From NCBI GenBank assembly GCA_020720185.1, contig DYPB01000098.1, forward strand, positions 1 through 7,096: a DNA stretch of 7,096 nucleotides. Direction: 5' to 3'. The notes beneath the pieces were generated by a model. That model was not told the origin of the DNA and did no database searches. It saw nothing but the letters and a program-made list of their open reading frames with translations. Shown here one piece after another: positions 1 to 5,802 of the stretch; within the stretch, counting starts at the first letter, position 1, and the number at the start of each line of letters is the position of its first letter. The stretch comes from Flavobacterium psychrophilum. GTDB lineage: Bacteria > Bacteroidota > Bacteroidia > Flavobacteriales > Flavobacteriaceae. The position numbers and the translations under genes are program-made.

Positions 1-73
1 AAGTAGTTTGAGTTTGGAATAGATTTCTAATGCGTAATTTGGGTTTAAAGAATAAAATTTTCAATAAGAACAT

Positions 74-116
74 ACAATTTAGACGATTTAGCCCAATGTT
101 GAATCGTCTAAATTGT
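74..116. terminator. Perfect 15-bp inverted repeat, possible (bidirectional) terminator
   Basis: The 15-nt arm at 74-88 (ACAATTTAGACGATT) is exactly reverse-complementary to 102-116, with 13 nt between. With two G-U wobbles the stem can extend inward to 92/98, giving about 19 pairs and a 5-nt loop (CCAAT). It is followed by TTTATAA on the + strand and by a short AT-rich run on the - strand, so the U-tract is poor. A transcription terminator for a gene to the left is the simplest reading. A regulatory or protein-binding dyad is also possible. The symmetry is certain, the role is inferred. Confidence 0.5.
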
Positions 117-285
117 TTATAATCCGATAACACATTCTGATTTTATATTATAATTTTTATACTCATAAAGTCTAAAAAAAAATAGAAATTATAGGTTGTT
201 TCTTAAAAATTTCAAAAGAAAATCACAAAATAGTCTTAAAAATTGACGGCTAATGCAAATTTTAACCATTTTTTAACATTTTACT

Positions 286-309
286 GTCAAAAAAAATGCC
301 AAATTTGAC
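286..309. promoter_or_regulatory. GTCAAA-N12-TTTGAC dyad before moxR
   Basis: GTCAAA (286-291) is mirrored by TTTGAC (304-309) around a 12-nt A-rich spacer, about 50-70 bases before the moxR start. The right half overlaps the -33-like TTTG of the promoter candidate, a position where a dimeric regulator could act. Six-base arms in such A/T-rich DNA can arise by chance, so this is a weak call. Confidence 0.2.
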
Positions 310-334
310 CTCATAAAAAAAATAAATAAATATT
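304..334 (+). promoter_or_regulatory. Weak Bacteroidota-type promoter candidate for the operon
   Basis: TTTG at 304-307 is followed, after exactly 19 nt, by TAAATATT at 327-334. The Bacteroidota consensus is TTG-N~19-TAnnTTTG. The spacing fits, but the -7 box has two mismatches (A for T at its sixth position, T for G at its eighth). A start near 340 would leave a very short A/T-rich leader before the ATG at 356. Other A/T-rich boxes in the leader could serve equally well. Confidence 0.25.
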
Positions 335-355
335 TATACAAATAAATTTATAAAA

Positions 356-1357
356 ATGGAAGACAATACTAATTTAGACATTAGAGCCATCAACGAGAAA
401 ATAGAAAGAGAAAGTGCGTTTATTGACTTACTTTCGATGGAAATGAACAAAGTTATCGTGGGTCAAAAACACATGGTTGAACGACTGTTAATAGGCCTCT
501 TAGGACAAGGACACATTTTACTTGAAGGTGTGCCAGGATTGGCAAAAACATTGGCAATTAATACCTTATCTCAAGCAATTAGTGGTAGTTTTAGCCGTAT
601 TCAATTTACACCAGATTTATTACCCGCGGATGTTGTTGGAACAATGATTTACAACATCAAATCTAATGAGTTTTCAATAAAAAAAGGACCTATTTTTGCC
701 AATTTCGTCTTGGCAGATGAGATAAATCGTGCCCCTGCAAAAGTGCAATCAGCTTTGTTAGAAGCTATGCAAGAAAAACAAGTTACCATTGGCGATACAA
801 CTTTTAAGTTAGACAAACCATTTTTAGTATTAGCAACTCAAAACCCTATCGAACAAGAAGGAACTTATCCACTGCCCGAAGCACAGGTAGATAGATTTAT
901 GCTAAAAACCGTTATTGATTATCCGAAAATGGATGAAGAACGATTAGTAATTAGACAAAATTTAAAAGGTAGTTTTGAAAAAGTAAACCCTGTTGTATCA
1001 GTAGAACAAATTTTGCGTGCCCAACAAGCCGTTCGTGAGGTTTATATGGACGAAAAAATCGAGAAATATATTTTAGATATTATTTTTGCCACTCGTTATC
1101 CTGAAAAATACAAATTAGAAAGTTTGAAACCCCTAATTTCATTCGGGTCATCACCTCGTGGAAGTATCAATTTGGCGACAGCCGCAAAATGTTACGCCTT
1201 TATTAAACGCCGTGGCTATGTAATTCCAGAGGATGTCCGAGCTGTTGTTCACGATGTTTTACGACACAGAATAGGCATTACTTATGAAGCCGAAGCCGAA
1301 AATGTCACAACGATGGATATAATCAATAAAATTATTAACGAAGTAGAAGTTCCGTAG
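356..1357 (+). CDS. moxR: MoxR-family AAA+ ATPase (first gene of Bat operon)
   Basis: This 333-aa cytoplasmic AAA+ ATPase is of normal length for the MoxR family. These ATPases work with VWA-domain partners as chaperone or assembly machines. The visible motifs are Walker A GVPGLAKT (residues 58-65, K64), the family stretch QFTPDLLPADVVG (83-95), Walker B VLADE (118-122, D121/E122), sensor 1 ATQNP (160-164, N163), the arginine finger in EAQVDRF (R180) and sensor 2 GSSPRGS (264-270, R268). All key residues are intact. The ATG lies in an A/T-rich Flavobacteria-type context (ATAAAAATGG) with no Shine-Dalgarno site. The TAG stop is followed within three bases by a palindromic repeat. The DUF58 partner, normally next door, lies about 850 bases downstream beyond an inserted gene pair. 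The family is certain. The substrate is unknown. Confidence 0.97.
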   Translation: MEDNTNLDIRAINEKIERESAFIDLLSMEMNKVIVGQKHMVERLLIGLLGQGHILLEGVPGLAKTLAINTLSQAISGSFSRIQFTPDLLPADVVGTMIYNIKSNEFSIKKGPIFANFVLADEINRAPAKVQSALLEAMQEKQVTIGDTTFKLDKPFLVLATQNPIEQEGTYPLPEAQVDRFMLKTVIDYPKMDEERLVIRQNLKGSFEKVNPVVSVEQILRAQQAVREVYMDEKIEKYILDIIFATRYPEKYKLESLKPLISFGSSPRGSINLATAAKCYAFIKRRGYVIPEDVRAVVHDVLRHRIGITYEAEAENVTTMDIINKIINEVEVP

Positions 1358-1360
1358 CCC

Positions 1361-1457
1361 AGCCCAACCCTTCCAAAAGGGAGAGGCTAAGATTAAGTGA
1401 AATAAATTAAGTAGTAACAAAAGAGTTCCTCCCTTTCGGGGAGGCTAGGTGGGGCTT
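1361..1457 (+). repeat. REPIN/MITE-like palindromic repeat, copy A (complete)
   Basis: This element fills the gap between the moxR stop and the next ATG. Its ends are imperfect inverted repeats: 1360-1369 matches the reverse complement of 1448-1457 at 8 of 10 positions (CAGCCCAACC against AAGCCCCACC). Each end also folds on itself: CCCTT (1368-1372) with AAGGG (1377-1381), and CCTCCC (1428-1433) with GGGAGG (1439-1444). An A/T-rich centre lies between the two hairpins. Positions 1377-1433 are identical to 2132-2188 in copy B. It has no coding capacity and no U-tract, so it is not an obvious terminator. The architecture matches non-autonomous repeats mobilised by an enzyme encoded elsewhere. 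From memory, similar AAGCCCCACC-type repeats occur between genes in flavobacteria, which I could not verify. Confidence 0.85.
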
Positions 1458-1649
1458 ATGCAAATAAAATTTCAAACTAAAGAAGACAGCAACCGAATCC
1501 AACAAGAGAATTTCTTGAAACTTTCGGGTGCAGAAAGGTTTCAAAGTTTTTTGAATCTATCTCGACGAATTAATCAATTATTTCCTTCAAAAGAAGCAAA
1601 TAATATTAATCCAAAGAATTTTATTATTTATCTAAAAATGACAAAATGA
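1458..1649 (+). CDS. Small 63-aa protein of unknown function, coupled to nucleotidyltransferase
   Basis: I do not recognise a named family. The product is 63 aa, soluble, with no signal peptide or membrane segment, and has a charged helical middle (LSGAERFQSFLNLSRRINQLF, about residues 23-43 counted from this start) and a lysine-rich end. I chose ATG 1458 over the in-frame GTG at 1449, because the GTG lies inside repeat copy A and ATG sits at the same position relative to the repeat as the DUF58 start does to copy B. Its TGA overlaps the ATG of the next gene (ATGA, 1646-1649), which implies translational coupling and a shared job. It contains no histidine, so it cannot be a HEPN partner with the RX4-6H motif, and it is far shorter than AbiEi antitoxins. 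A small antitoxin or accessory subunit is plausible but unproven. Confidence 0.7.
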   Translation: MQIKFQTKEDSNRIQQENFLKLSGAERFQSFLNLSRRINQLFPSKEANNINPKNFIIYLKMTK

Positions 1650-2122
1650 CAAAAATTTGGGAGGCAAAAATAGATGATTTTTTGATTTTGGCAAATAAAC
1701 ACCAAGTACGAATGCTAATGATTGGTGGTGGTGCTGTCAATTTTCATGGGTATCAACGCCATTCTGCCGATGTTGATTTTTGGATAGAAACAACAGAAGA
1801 AAATTTCAAGAAACTGATTGCAGTTTTTCAAGAAATGGATTATGAAATTGATGATTTTCCAAACGAAGTGAAAAATCAACAACAAAATATTTCAATAAAA
1901 TTTTCGCCAAATGACCTTGATTTAGAATTGATTACAAACTTTAATATCAGTAAATCATTTGACGATGCATATAATGAAAGCATCAAACACGAAGTAAGAG
2001 AAGTTCAGTATTTACGCTGGAATGTTTTATCGTTTGATGATTTGATAACCAGTAAAATTAAAGCCAATCGACCAAAAGATTTATTGGATATTATGCAATT
2101 AAAAGAGATTAATAAAAAATAA
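1646..2122 (+). CDS. Nucleotidyltransferase-fold protein (AbiEii/MNT-like)
   Basis: This 158-aa protein has the hallmarks of a pol-beta-type minimal nucleotidyltransferase. A glycine-rich motif with an N-x-HG follow-up (GGG at 27-29, then VNFHGYQRHS) precedes DVD (D42, D44), the usual metal-binding pair. A later acidic strand, DLDLEL (90-95), can supply the third carboxylate. The C-terminus has the family's K/R-rich tail (K136, K138, R142, then KDLLDI at 144-149). Related proteins transfer nucleotides to RNA, tRNA or protein, and several are toxins of toxin-antitoxin systems (AbiEii, MNT). Which applies here cannot be told. The gene overlaps the small upstream gene by four bases, and the pair is bracketed by two copies of a mobile-looking repeat. 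It has no evident tie to Bat function and looks like a passenger. All catalytic residues appear intact. Confidence 0.9.
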   Translation: MTKIWEAKIDDFLILANKHQVRMLMIGGGAVNFHGYQRHSADVDFWIETTEENFKKLIAVFQEMDYEIDDFPNEVKNQQQNISIKFSPNDLDLELITNFNISKSFDDAYNESIKHEVREVQYLRWNVLSFDDLITSKIKANRPKDLLDIMQLKEINKK

Positions 2123-2211
2123 TCCCTCCAGAAGGGAGAGGCTAAGATTAAGTGAAATAAATTAAGTAGTAACAAAAGAGTTCCTCCCCCTCGGGGAGGA
2201 TAGGTGGGCTT
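2123..2211 (+). repeat. REPIN/MITE-like palindromic repeat, copy B (left end truncated)
   Basis: This is a direct copy of the element at 1361-1457. A 57-bp core (2132-2188) is identical between copies. The last ~25 bases carry three substitutions and one indel, and the leftmost ~7-10 bases (the AGCCCAA end) are missing, replaced by the end of the nucleotidyltransferase gene. The left hairpin survives as CCCT (2124-2127) with AGGG (2133-2136). The right hairpin is CCTCCCC (2183-2189) with GGGGAGG (2193-2199), one Watson-Crick pair better than in copy A. It ends in GGGCTT directly against the DUF58 start codon, exactly as copy A ends against the ATG at 1458. It therefore forms the whole 5' leader of the DUF58 gene. 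Confidence 0.85.
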
Positions 2212-3075
2212 ATGGATACCAAAGAACTATTAAAAAAAGTACGGAAAATCGAAATCAAAACCCGAAGATTGAGCGATCATATCTTTTCGGGCGAATACCA
2301 CACCTCTTTTAAAGGGCGTGGAATGACTTTTAGCGAAGTGAGACCGTATCAATATGGTGATGATATTCGGGCGATAGATTGGAATGTTACCGCCCGATAT
2401 AATGAAGCACATGTCAAGGTGTTTGAAGAAGAACGAGAACTAACCATGATGTTAATGGTAGATATTTCGGGTTCGGAAAATTTTGGTTCTAAAAACCAGT
2501 TTAAAGACGAAATTGTTACAGAAATTGCGGCAACAATGGCATTTTCGGCAACACAAAACAATGATAAAATAGGTTTAATTTTATTTTCTGACCAAATCGA
2601 ATTGTACATTCCACCAAAAAAAGGTAAGTCGCATGTGTTGAGAATTATTCGAGAATTGATAGAATTTAAACCCAAAAGCAATAAAACCGATATTTCTATG
2701 GCTTTAAAATTTTTATCAGGAACACAAAAAAAGAAAGCAATTGTGTTTTTAATTTCTGATTTTATGACCGATAATTACGAGCAAACCCTAAAAATCGCCT
2801 CAAAAAAACACGATATAACAGGCATCAGAGTTTATGATATTCGAGAAGAAAGCATGCCAAACCTCGGAATGGTTGAGATGTTAGACGCAGAAACAGGCGT
2901 TGTAGAATTAATCAACACTGGATCAAAAACCACTCGACTAAATTACGAAAGATATTATAATGAAAATATAAAATTCTTTAAAGAAACTTTTTCAAAATGC
3001 GGTTCAGGTACGGTAAACACAAGAGTCGATGAAAATTATGTAAAGAAATTATTGGGATATTTTAAATCGAGATAA
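2212..3075 (+). CDS. DUF58 / VWA-like protein of the Bat operon
   Basis: This 287-aa soluble protein is of full length for the compact DUF58 proteins that pair with MoxR ATPases. The N-terminal DUF58 signature runs through residues 27-75: GEYHTSFKGRG, FSEVRPYQYGDD (40-51), RAIDWNVTAR (53-62), then KVFEEER. The VWA-like half follows, with MIDAS residues DISGS (84-88), a threonine at 159 (KTD) and aspartate in ISDF (D183), so metal binding looks preserved. No signal peptide or transmembrane helix is present, so it should sit in the cytoplasm beside MoxR. ATG 2212 is chosen because MDTKELLKKVRKIEIKTRRL is the expected family start and the repeat ends exactly there. A GGAGG lies 12 nt upstream but within a hairpin, so it is unlikely to be a normal ribosome site. 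The next gene is about 100 bases away, across another repeat. Confidence 0.97.
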   Translation: MDTKELLKKVRKIEIKTRRLSDHIFSGEYHTSFKGRGMTFSEVRPYQYGDDIRAIDWNVTARYNEAHVKVFEEERELTMMLMVDISGSENFGSKNQFKDEIVTEIAATMAFSATQNNDKIGLILFSDQIELYIPPKKGKSHVLRIIRELIEFKPKSNKTDISMALKFLSGTQKKKAIVFLISDFMTDNYEQTLKIASKKHDITGIRVYDIREESMPNLGMVEMLDAETGVVELINTGSKTTRLNYERYYNENIKFFKETFSKCGSGTVNTRVDENYVKKLLGYFKSR

Positions 3076-3078
3076 GAA

Positions 3079-3168
3079 TTTTACCACAAAGCACAAGAAG
3101 AATTATAAAAAGCACCTAATGTTTTCCTTGTAAACTTTGCGAAAATCCTTATAAACCTTGCGGTAAAA
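3079..3168. repeat. Second interspersed-type repeat with inverted ends (ACCACAAAG...CTTGCGGT)
   Basis: The gap between the DUF58 gene and the BatD-like gene is nearly filled by one repeat-like unit. The left end TTTTACCACAAAG (3079-3091) matches the reverse complement of the right end CCTTGCGGTAAAA (3156-3168) at 11 of 13 positions. Inside are two 16-nt direct copies, CCTTGTAAACTTTGCG (3126-3141) and CCTTATAAACCTTGCG (3147-3162), 14 of 16 identical with a 21-bp period. It shares no sequence with the 1361/2123 repeat. From memory, ACCACAAAG/CTTTGCG-type repeats are widespread between genes in flavobacteria. That is recollection, and only one copy is in this window. Confidence 0.65.
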
Positions 3169-3176
3169 AAATAAAA

Positions 3177-4787
3177 ATGAAACAAAAAATAACTATATTA
3201 ATCTTACTTCTTACTTCTTTTATCTATTCTCAAAAATTAGAAACAAAGATTGATAAGCACACTGCAAAAATAGGTGCACAATTTAATTTGACATTAAAAA
3301 CAACAGTTGATACAAACACCGTTGTTAAATTTCCTGTGACTAAAAATTTTGGAGCGTTAGAAGTTGTTCGGTCGTATAAAATAGACACTATTGATAAAGA
3401 CGACAAATACGAATTAATCAAAAAATATGCCTTAACACAATTTGATTCAGGAAGATATGTTATCCCAAAAATACCCGTGTTTTTTGGTAGAATTCCTGCC
3501 TATTCCGATACAATTTCAGTACACATTACCGATGTGATTGTTGATACATTAAAGCAAAAAATGTTTGACATTAAACCAATTGCAAACGACGAAACTCAAA
3601 CAGGAAATTGGTGGAAATGGTTGTTAGGGATATTAATGATAGTCGGAATTGCAGCTTTGATTTATTATTTAATTAAACGAAATCAAGACAAAAAACTGAA
3701 TAAAATTGAGTTTAAAACACCCATTGAAAAGGCAGTTGGAATGTTGCAATTATTAGAAAAAAAACAACTTTGGCAAAAAGGAGAGGTAAAAAATTATTAC
3801 AGCGAATTGACTGATATCGCCCGAGAATATATTGAAGAAGTGGTCGAAATTCCTGCAAAAGAAAGCACCACTGCCGAGCTAATTGTTGCTATGAAAAAAG
3901 CAATAACGGATAAAAAATTAAAACTAAATGCAGAAGCACTTTTAGCACTCGAAAAGGTTTTGAAACAAGCCGATTTGGTTAAATTTGCTAAAGTTTTACC
4001 TCAAGATTTTGAAATTATTGAAGATCAAAAACGAATAGAAACTTCAATTATAACAGTACATAAATCAATACCAACCGAGAGTGATAATGAAATTGTTGAT
4101 GTATTGGCAGAGAAAGAAAAACTGCGTAAAAAACAAAAACAAAACAGAATTATTTACACCTTTTTGATTATTGTTTTTCTATTATCTACAACACTAATTT
4201 ATTTTATAGCAACTCGTGGTTTTAGTTATTTAAAAGACAATTTAATTGGTCATCCAACTAAAGAATTGATGGATAGCGAATGGATTTATAGTCAATATGG
4301 TGCTACAAATATTGCCATTGAAACACCGAAAGTTCTAAAAAGAGTAGATGTTTCTAATACCATCCCCCCTGAATTTAAAGCAGCAATAAGTAGCCATTCA
4401 ACTTTTCAATACGGAAGTTTAATTGACAATTTTCAAATTGTTGTTTCTACTTTTTCATTAAAAGAAGAGACAAAAATTGACATAGATAAAGGAATTGACG
4501 CTACTGTTCAATCCTATATTCAAACAGTTGGAGCACAAGTCGTAACCATTGATAAGACCGATATTGAAACCAAAAACGGAAAAAAAGGCAAGATGAATTT
4601 TGGCGTTTTTCAAATAAAAGACCCTATCAAAAACACAACTATTTCAATGAAGTTTCAGTTCCTATATTTTGCAGAAAACAATGCCATTCAGCAAATTATG
4701 ATAGTTTATAATGCAAACGATAAGTATGGAGATGAAATTTCTAAACGAATAATTAACGCTATTGAAATAAAAACTGACGAAAAATAA
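3177..4787 (+). CDS. BatD-like membrane protein with two TM helices and a C-terminal exported domain
   Basis: This 536-aa protein occupies the place between the DUF58 gene and batA. Residues 1-18 form a signal peptide (MKQK, hydrophobic ILILLLTSFI, then YSQ). Residues ~19-130 are beta-rich, like the oxygen-tolerance (BatD-type) N-domain, and would lie in the periplasm. A TM helix spans ~145-166. A cytoplasmic helical domain follows (~178-295), including YYSELTDIAREYIEEVVEIP (207-226) and the KESTTAEL stretch, resembling DUF4381-type regions of Bat/VWA operons. A charged linker leads to a second TM (~325-346) and a ~185-residue C-terminal domain, again predicted periplasmic, that I cannot assign. 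It likely scaffolds MoxR/DUF58 and BatA/BatB across the inner membrane. Its TAA overlaps the batA ATG (TAATG, 4785-4789), implying coupling. It should not be confused with batD proper, which would lie downstream of batC. Confidence 0.9.
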   Translation: MKQKITILILLLTSFIYSQKLETKIDKHTAKIGAQFNLTLKTTVDTNTVVKFPVTKNFGALEVVRSYKIDTIDKDDKYELIKKYALTQFDSGRYVIPKIPVFFGRIPAYSDTISVHITDVIVDTLKQKMFDIKPIANDETQTGNWWKWLLGILMIVGIAALIYYLIKRNQDKKLNKIEFKTPIEKAVGMLQLLEKKQLWQKGEVKNYYSELTDIAREYIEEVVEIPAKESTTAELIVAMKKAITDKKLKLNAEALLALEKVLKQADLVKFAKVLPQDFEIIEDQKRIETSIITVHKSIPTESDNEIVDVLAEKEKLRKKQKQNRIIYTFLIIVFLLSTTLIYFIATRGFSYLKDNLIGHPTKELMDSEWIYSQYGATNIAIETPKVLKRVDVSNTIPPEFKAAISSHSTFQYGSLIDNFQIVVSTFSLKEETKIDIDKGIDATVQSYIQTVGAQVVTIDKTDIETKNGKKGKMNFGVFQIKDPIKNTTISMKFQFLYFAENNAIQQIMIVYNANDKYGDEISKRIINAIEIKTDEK

Positions 4788-5788
4788 TGGAAAAGATATC
4801 GTTTTTAAACCCACAATTTTTTTGGCTGTTTTTATTAATACCAGTCGCAGTTGCTTTTTATCTCTGGAAAAGAAAAGAACAAACGGCAACTTTAAAAATA
4901 AGTTCGACTAAGGGTTTTGCAGGTTCACAATCATTTATAACCAAATTGAAACCATTTTTAATAGTATTAAGAATCTTATCATTAGCATTAATAATCATTG
5001 CATTAGCACGACCACGAACGGTTGATATTTCAAATAAAACCAAGACCACAAAAGGAATAGATATAGTAATGGCAATGGATGTTTCGGGTTCGATGCTCGC
5101 CAAAGATTTGAAACCCAACAGAATGGAAGCACTAAAAGAGGTGGCTCAAAATTTTGTTTATGATAGACCAAATGACAGAATAGGATTAGTTGTTTACGCA
5201 TCGGAAGCATATACAAAAACACCCGTTACCAGCGACAAAGCCATTGTTTTGGATGCCATAAAAGGCGTAAATTATGATCGGATTTTGCAAGATGGAACAG
5301 GAATCGGAATGGGATTAACAACAGCCGTAAACCGATTAAAAGACAGTAAGGCCAAAAGCAGAATCATTATTTTATTGACAGACGGTGTAAATAACAACGG
5401 ATTTATTGATCCAGATATGGCTGCAGAGATTGCACAAAAATTTAAGATAAAAGTTTATACTATTGGAATAGGAACTAACGGAATGGCAGAATTTCCGTAT
5501 GCAATAGCAGCAAATGGCTCGTTTTTATTCAAAATGATGCCTGTAGAAATTGATGAAAAACTATTAAGAAGAATAGCAAACAAAACAGGCGGAAAATATT
5601 TTAGAGCCACCAGCAACAGTAAATTAGAAAACATTTACAACGAAATAAACAAATTAGAAACCACAGAAATAGAAGAGTTAAAGTTTTATGACTATGACGA
5701 AAAATTTAGATTTTTCGCACTATTAGGAGGCTTGTTTTTATTGATAGAAATTGGGTTGAGGAATACGGTTTATAAATCATTTATATAA
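4787..5788 (+). CDS. batA: BatA, membrane-anchored VWA-domain protein
   Basis: This is a 333-aa inner-membrane protein. N-terminal TM helices lie at about 10-27 (FFWLFLLIPVAVAFYLW) and 56-75 (ending in the typical ALARPR), followed by a VWA domain (~90-290) and a C-terminal TM (~308-323). The MIDAS metal site is complete: DVSGS (98-102), threonine in DGTGIGMG (T171) and aspartate in LLTDG (D199). Length and topology match Bacteroidota BatA. The start is fixed by the one-base overlap with the preceding stop (TAATG). BatA is the usual partner of BatB, and both are thought to present VWA domains to a MoxR ATPase, although the cargo is unknown. In most related operons batB follows closely. Here 260 bases separate them, mostly a 41-bp tandem repeat. 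Confidence 0.96.
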   Translation: MEKISFLNPQFFWLFLLIPVAVAFYLWKRKEQTATLKISSTKGFAGSQSFITKLKPFLIVLRILSLALIIIALARPRTVDISNKTKTTKGIDIVMAMDVSGSMLAKDLKPNRMEALKEVAQNFVYDRPNDRIGLVVYASEAYTKTPVTSDKAIVLDAIKGVNYDRILQDGTGIGMGLTTAVNRLKDSKAKSRIIILLTDGVNNNGFIDPDMAAEIAQKFKIKVYTIGIGTNGMAEFPYAIAANGSFLFKMMPVEIDEKLLRRIANKTGGKYFRATSNSKLENIYNEINKLETTEIEELKFYDYDEKFRFFALLGGLFLLIEIGLRNTVYKSFI

Positions 5789-5802
5789 ATCATTATGATT
5801 AA

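Larger units (their letters stand above)
1..355. other. Intergenic leader upstream of the moxR/bat operon
   Basis: I see no convincing gene here. All three + strand frames close within the first ~22 bases, so if a + strand gene ends here only its last few codons are inside the window. On the - strand a short open frame runs from an ATG at 73 off the left edge (about 24 codons, hydrophobic then basic), which is too short to judge. The stretch is strongly A/T-rich. It contains a long perfect hairpin (74-116), a GTCAAA/TTTGAC dyad (286-309) and, near its right end, a weak promoter candidate for the operon. Such a large leader is consistent with an operon start before moxR. This is inferred from layout only. 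Confidence 0.6.

Noticed and set aside
1..73. Divergent - strand gene start at the left edge (ATG at 73)
   Set aside because: Only about 24 codons are visible, with no recognisable motif. The ATG touches the hairpin arm, leaving no room for a plausible leader.
1428..1457. Rho-independent terminator after moxR, and the equivalent hairpin at 2183-2211
   Set aside because: The GC-rich hairpins are followed by CTAGGTGGGG or ATAGGTGGG, not a U-tract. Termination would also cut off the rest of the operon.
2193..2199. Strong Shine-Dalgarno site (GGGGAGG) for the DUF58 gene
   Set aside because: It belongs to the repeat's hairpin arm, is 12 nt or more from the ATG, and Flavobacteria rarely rely on such sites.
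1361..2211. Composite transposon or insertion sequence
   Set aside because: There is no transposase gene, no clear target-site duplication, and the flanking elements are too short to be IS copies. A repeat-flanked cassette is the more careful description.
2230..2681. Open frames on the - strand within the DUF58 gene
   Set aside because: They lie wholly inside a strongly conserved gene, show no recognisable domain, and have no leader of their own.
4662..5222. Open frames on the - strand across the BatD-like/batA junction
   Set aside because: They mirror TM-coding stretches and overlap each other and the real genes. They are shadows.
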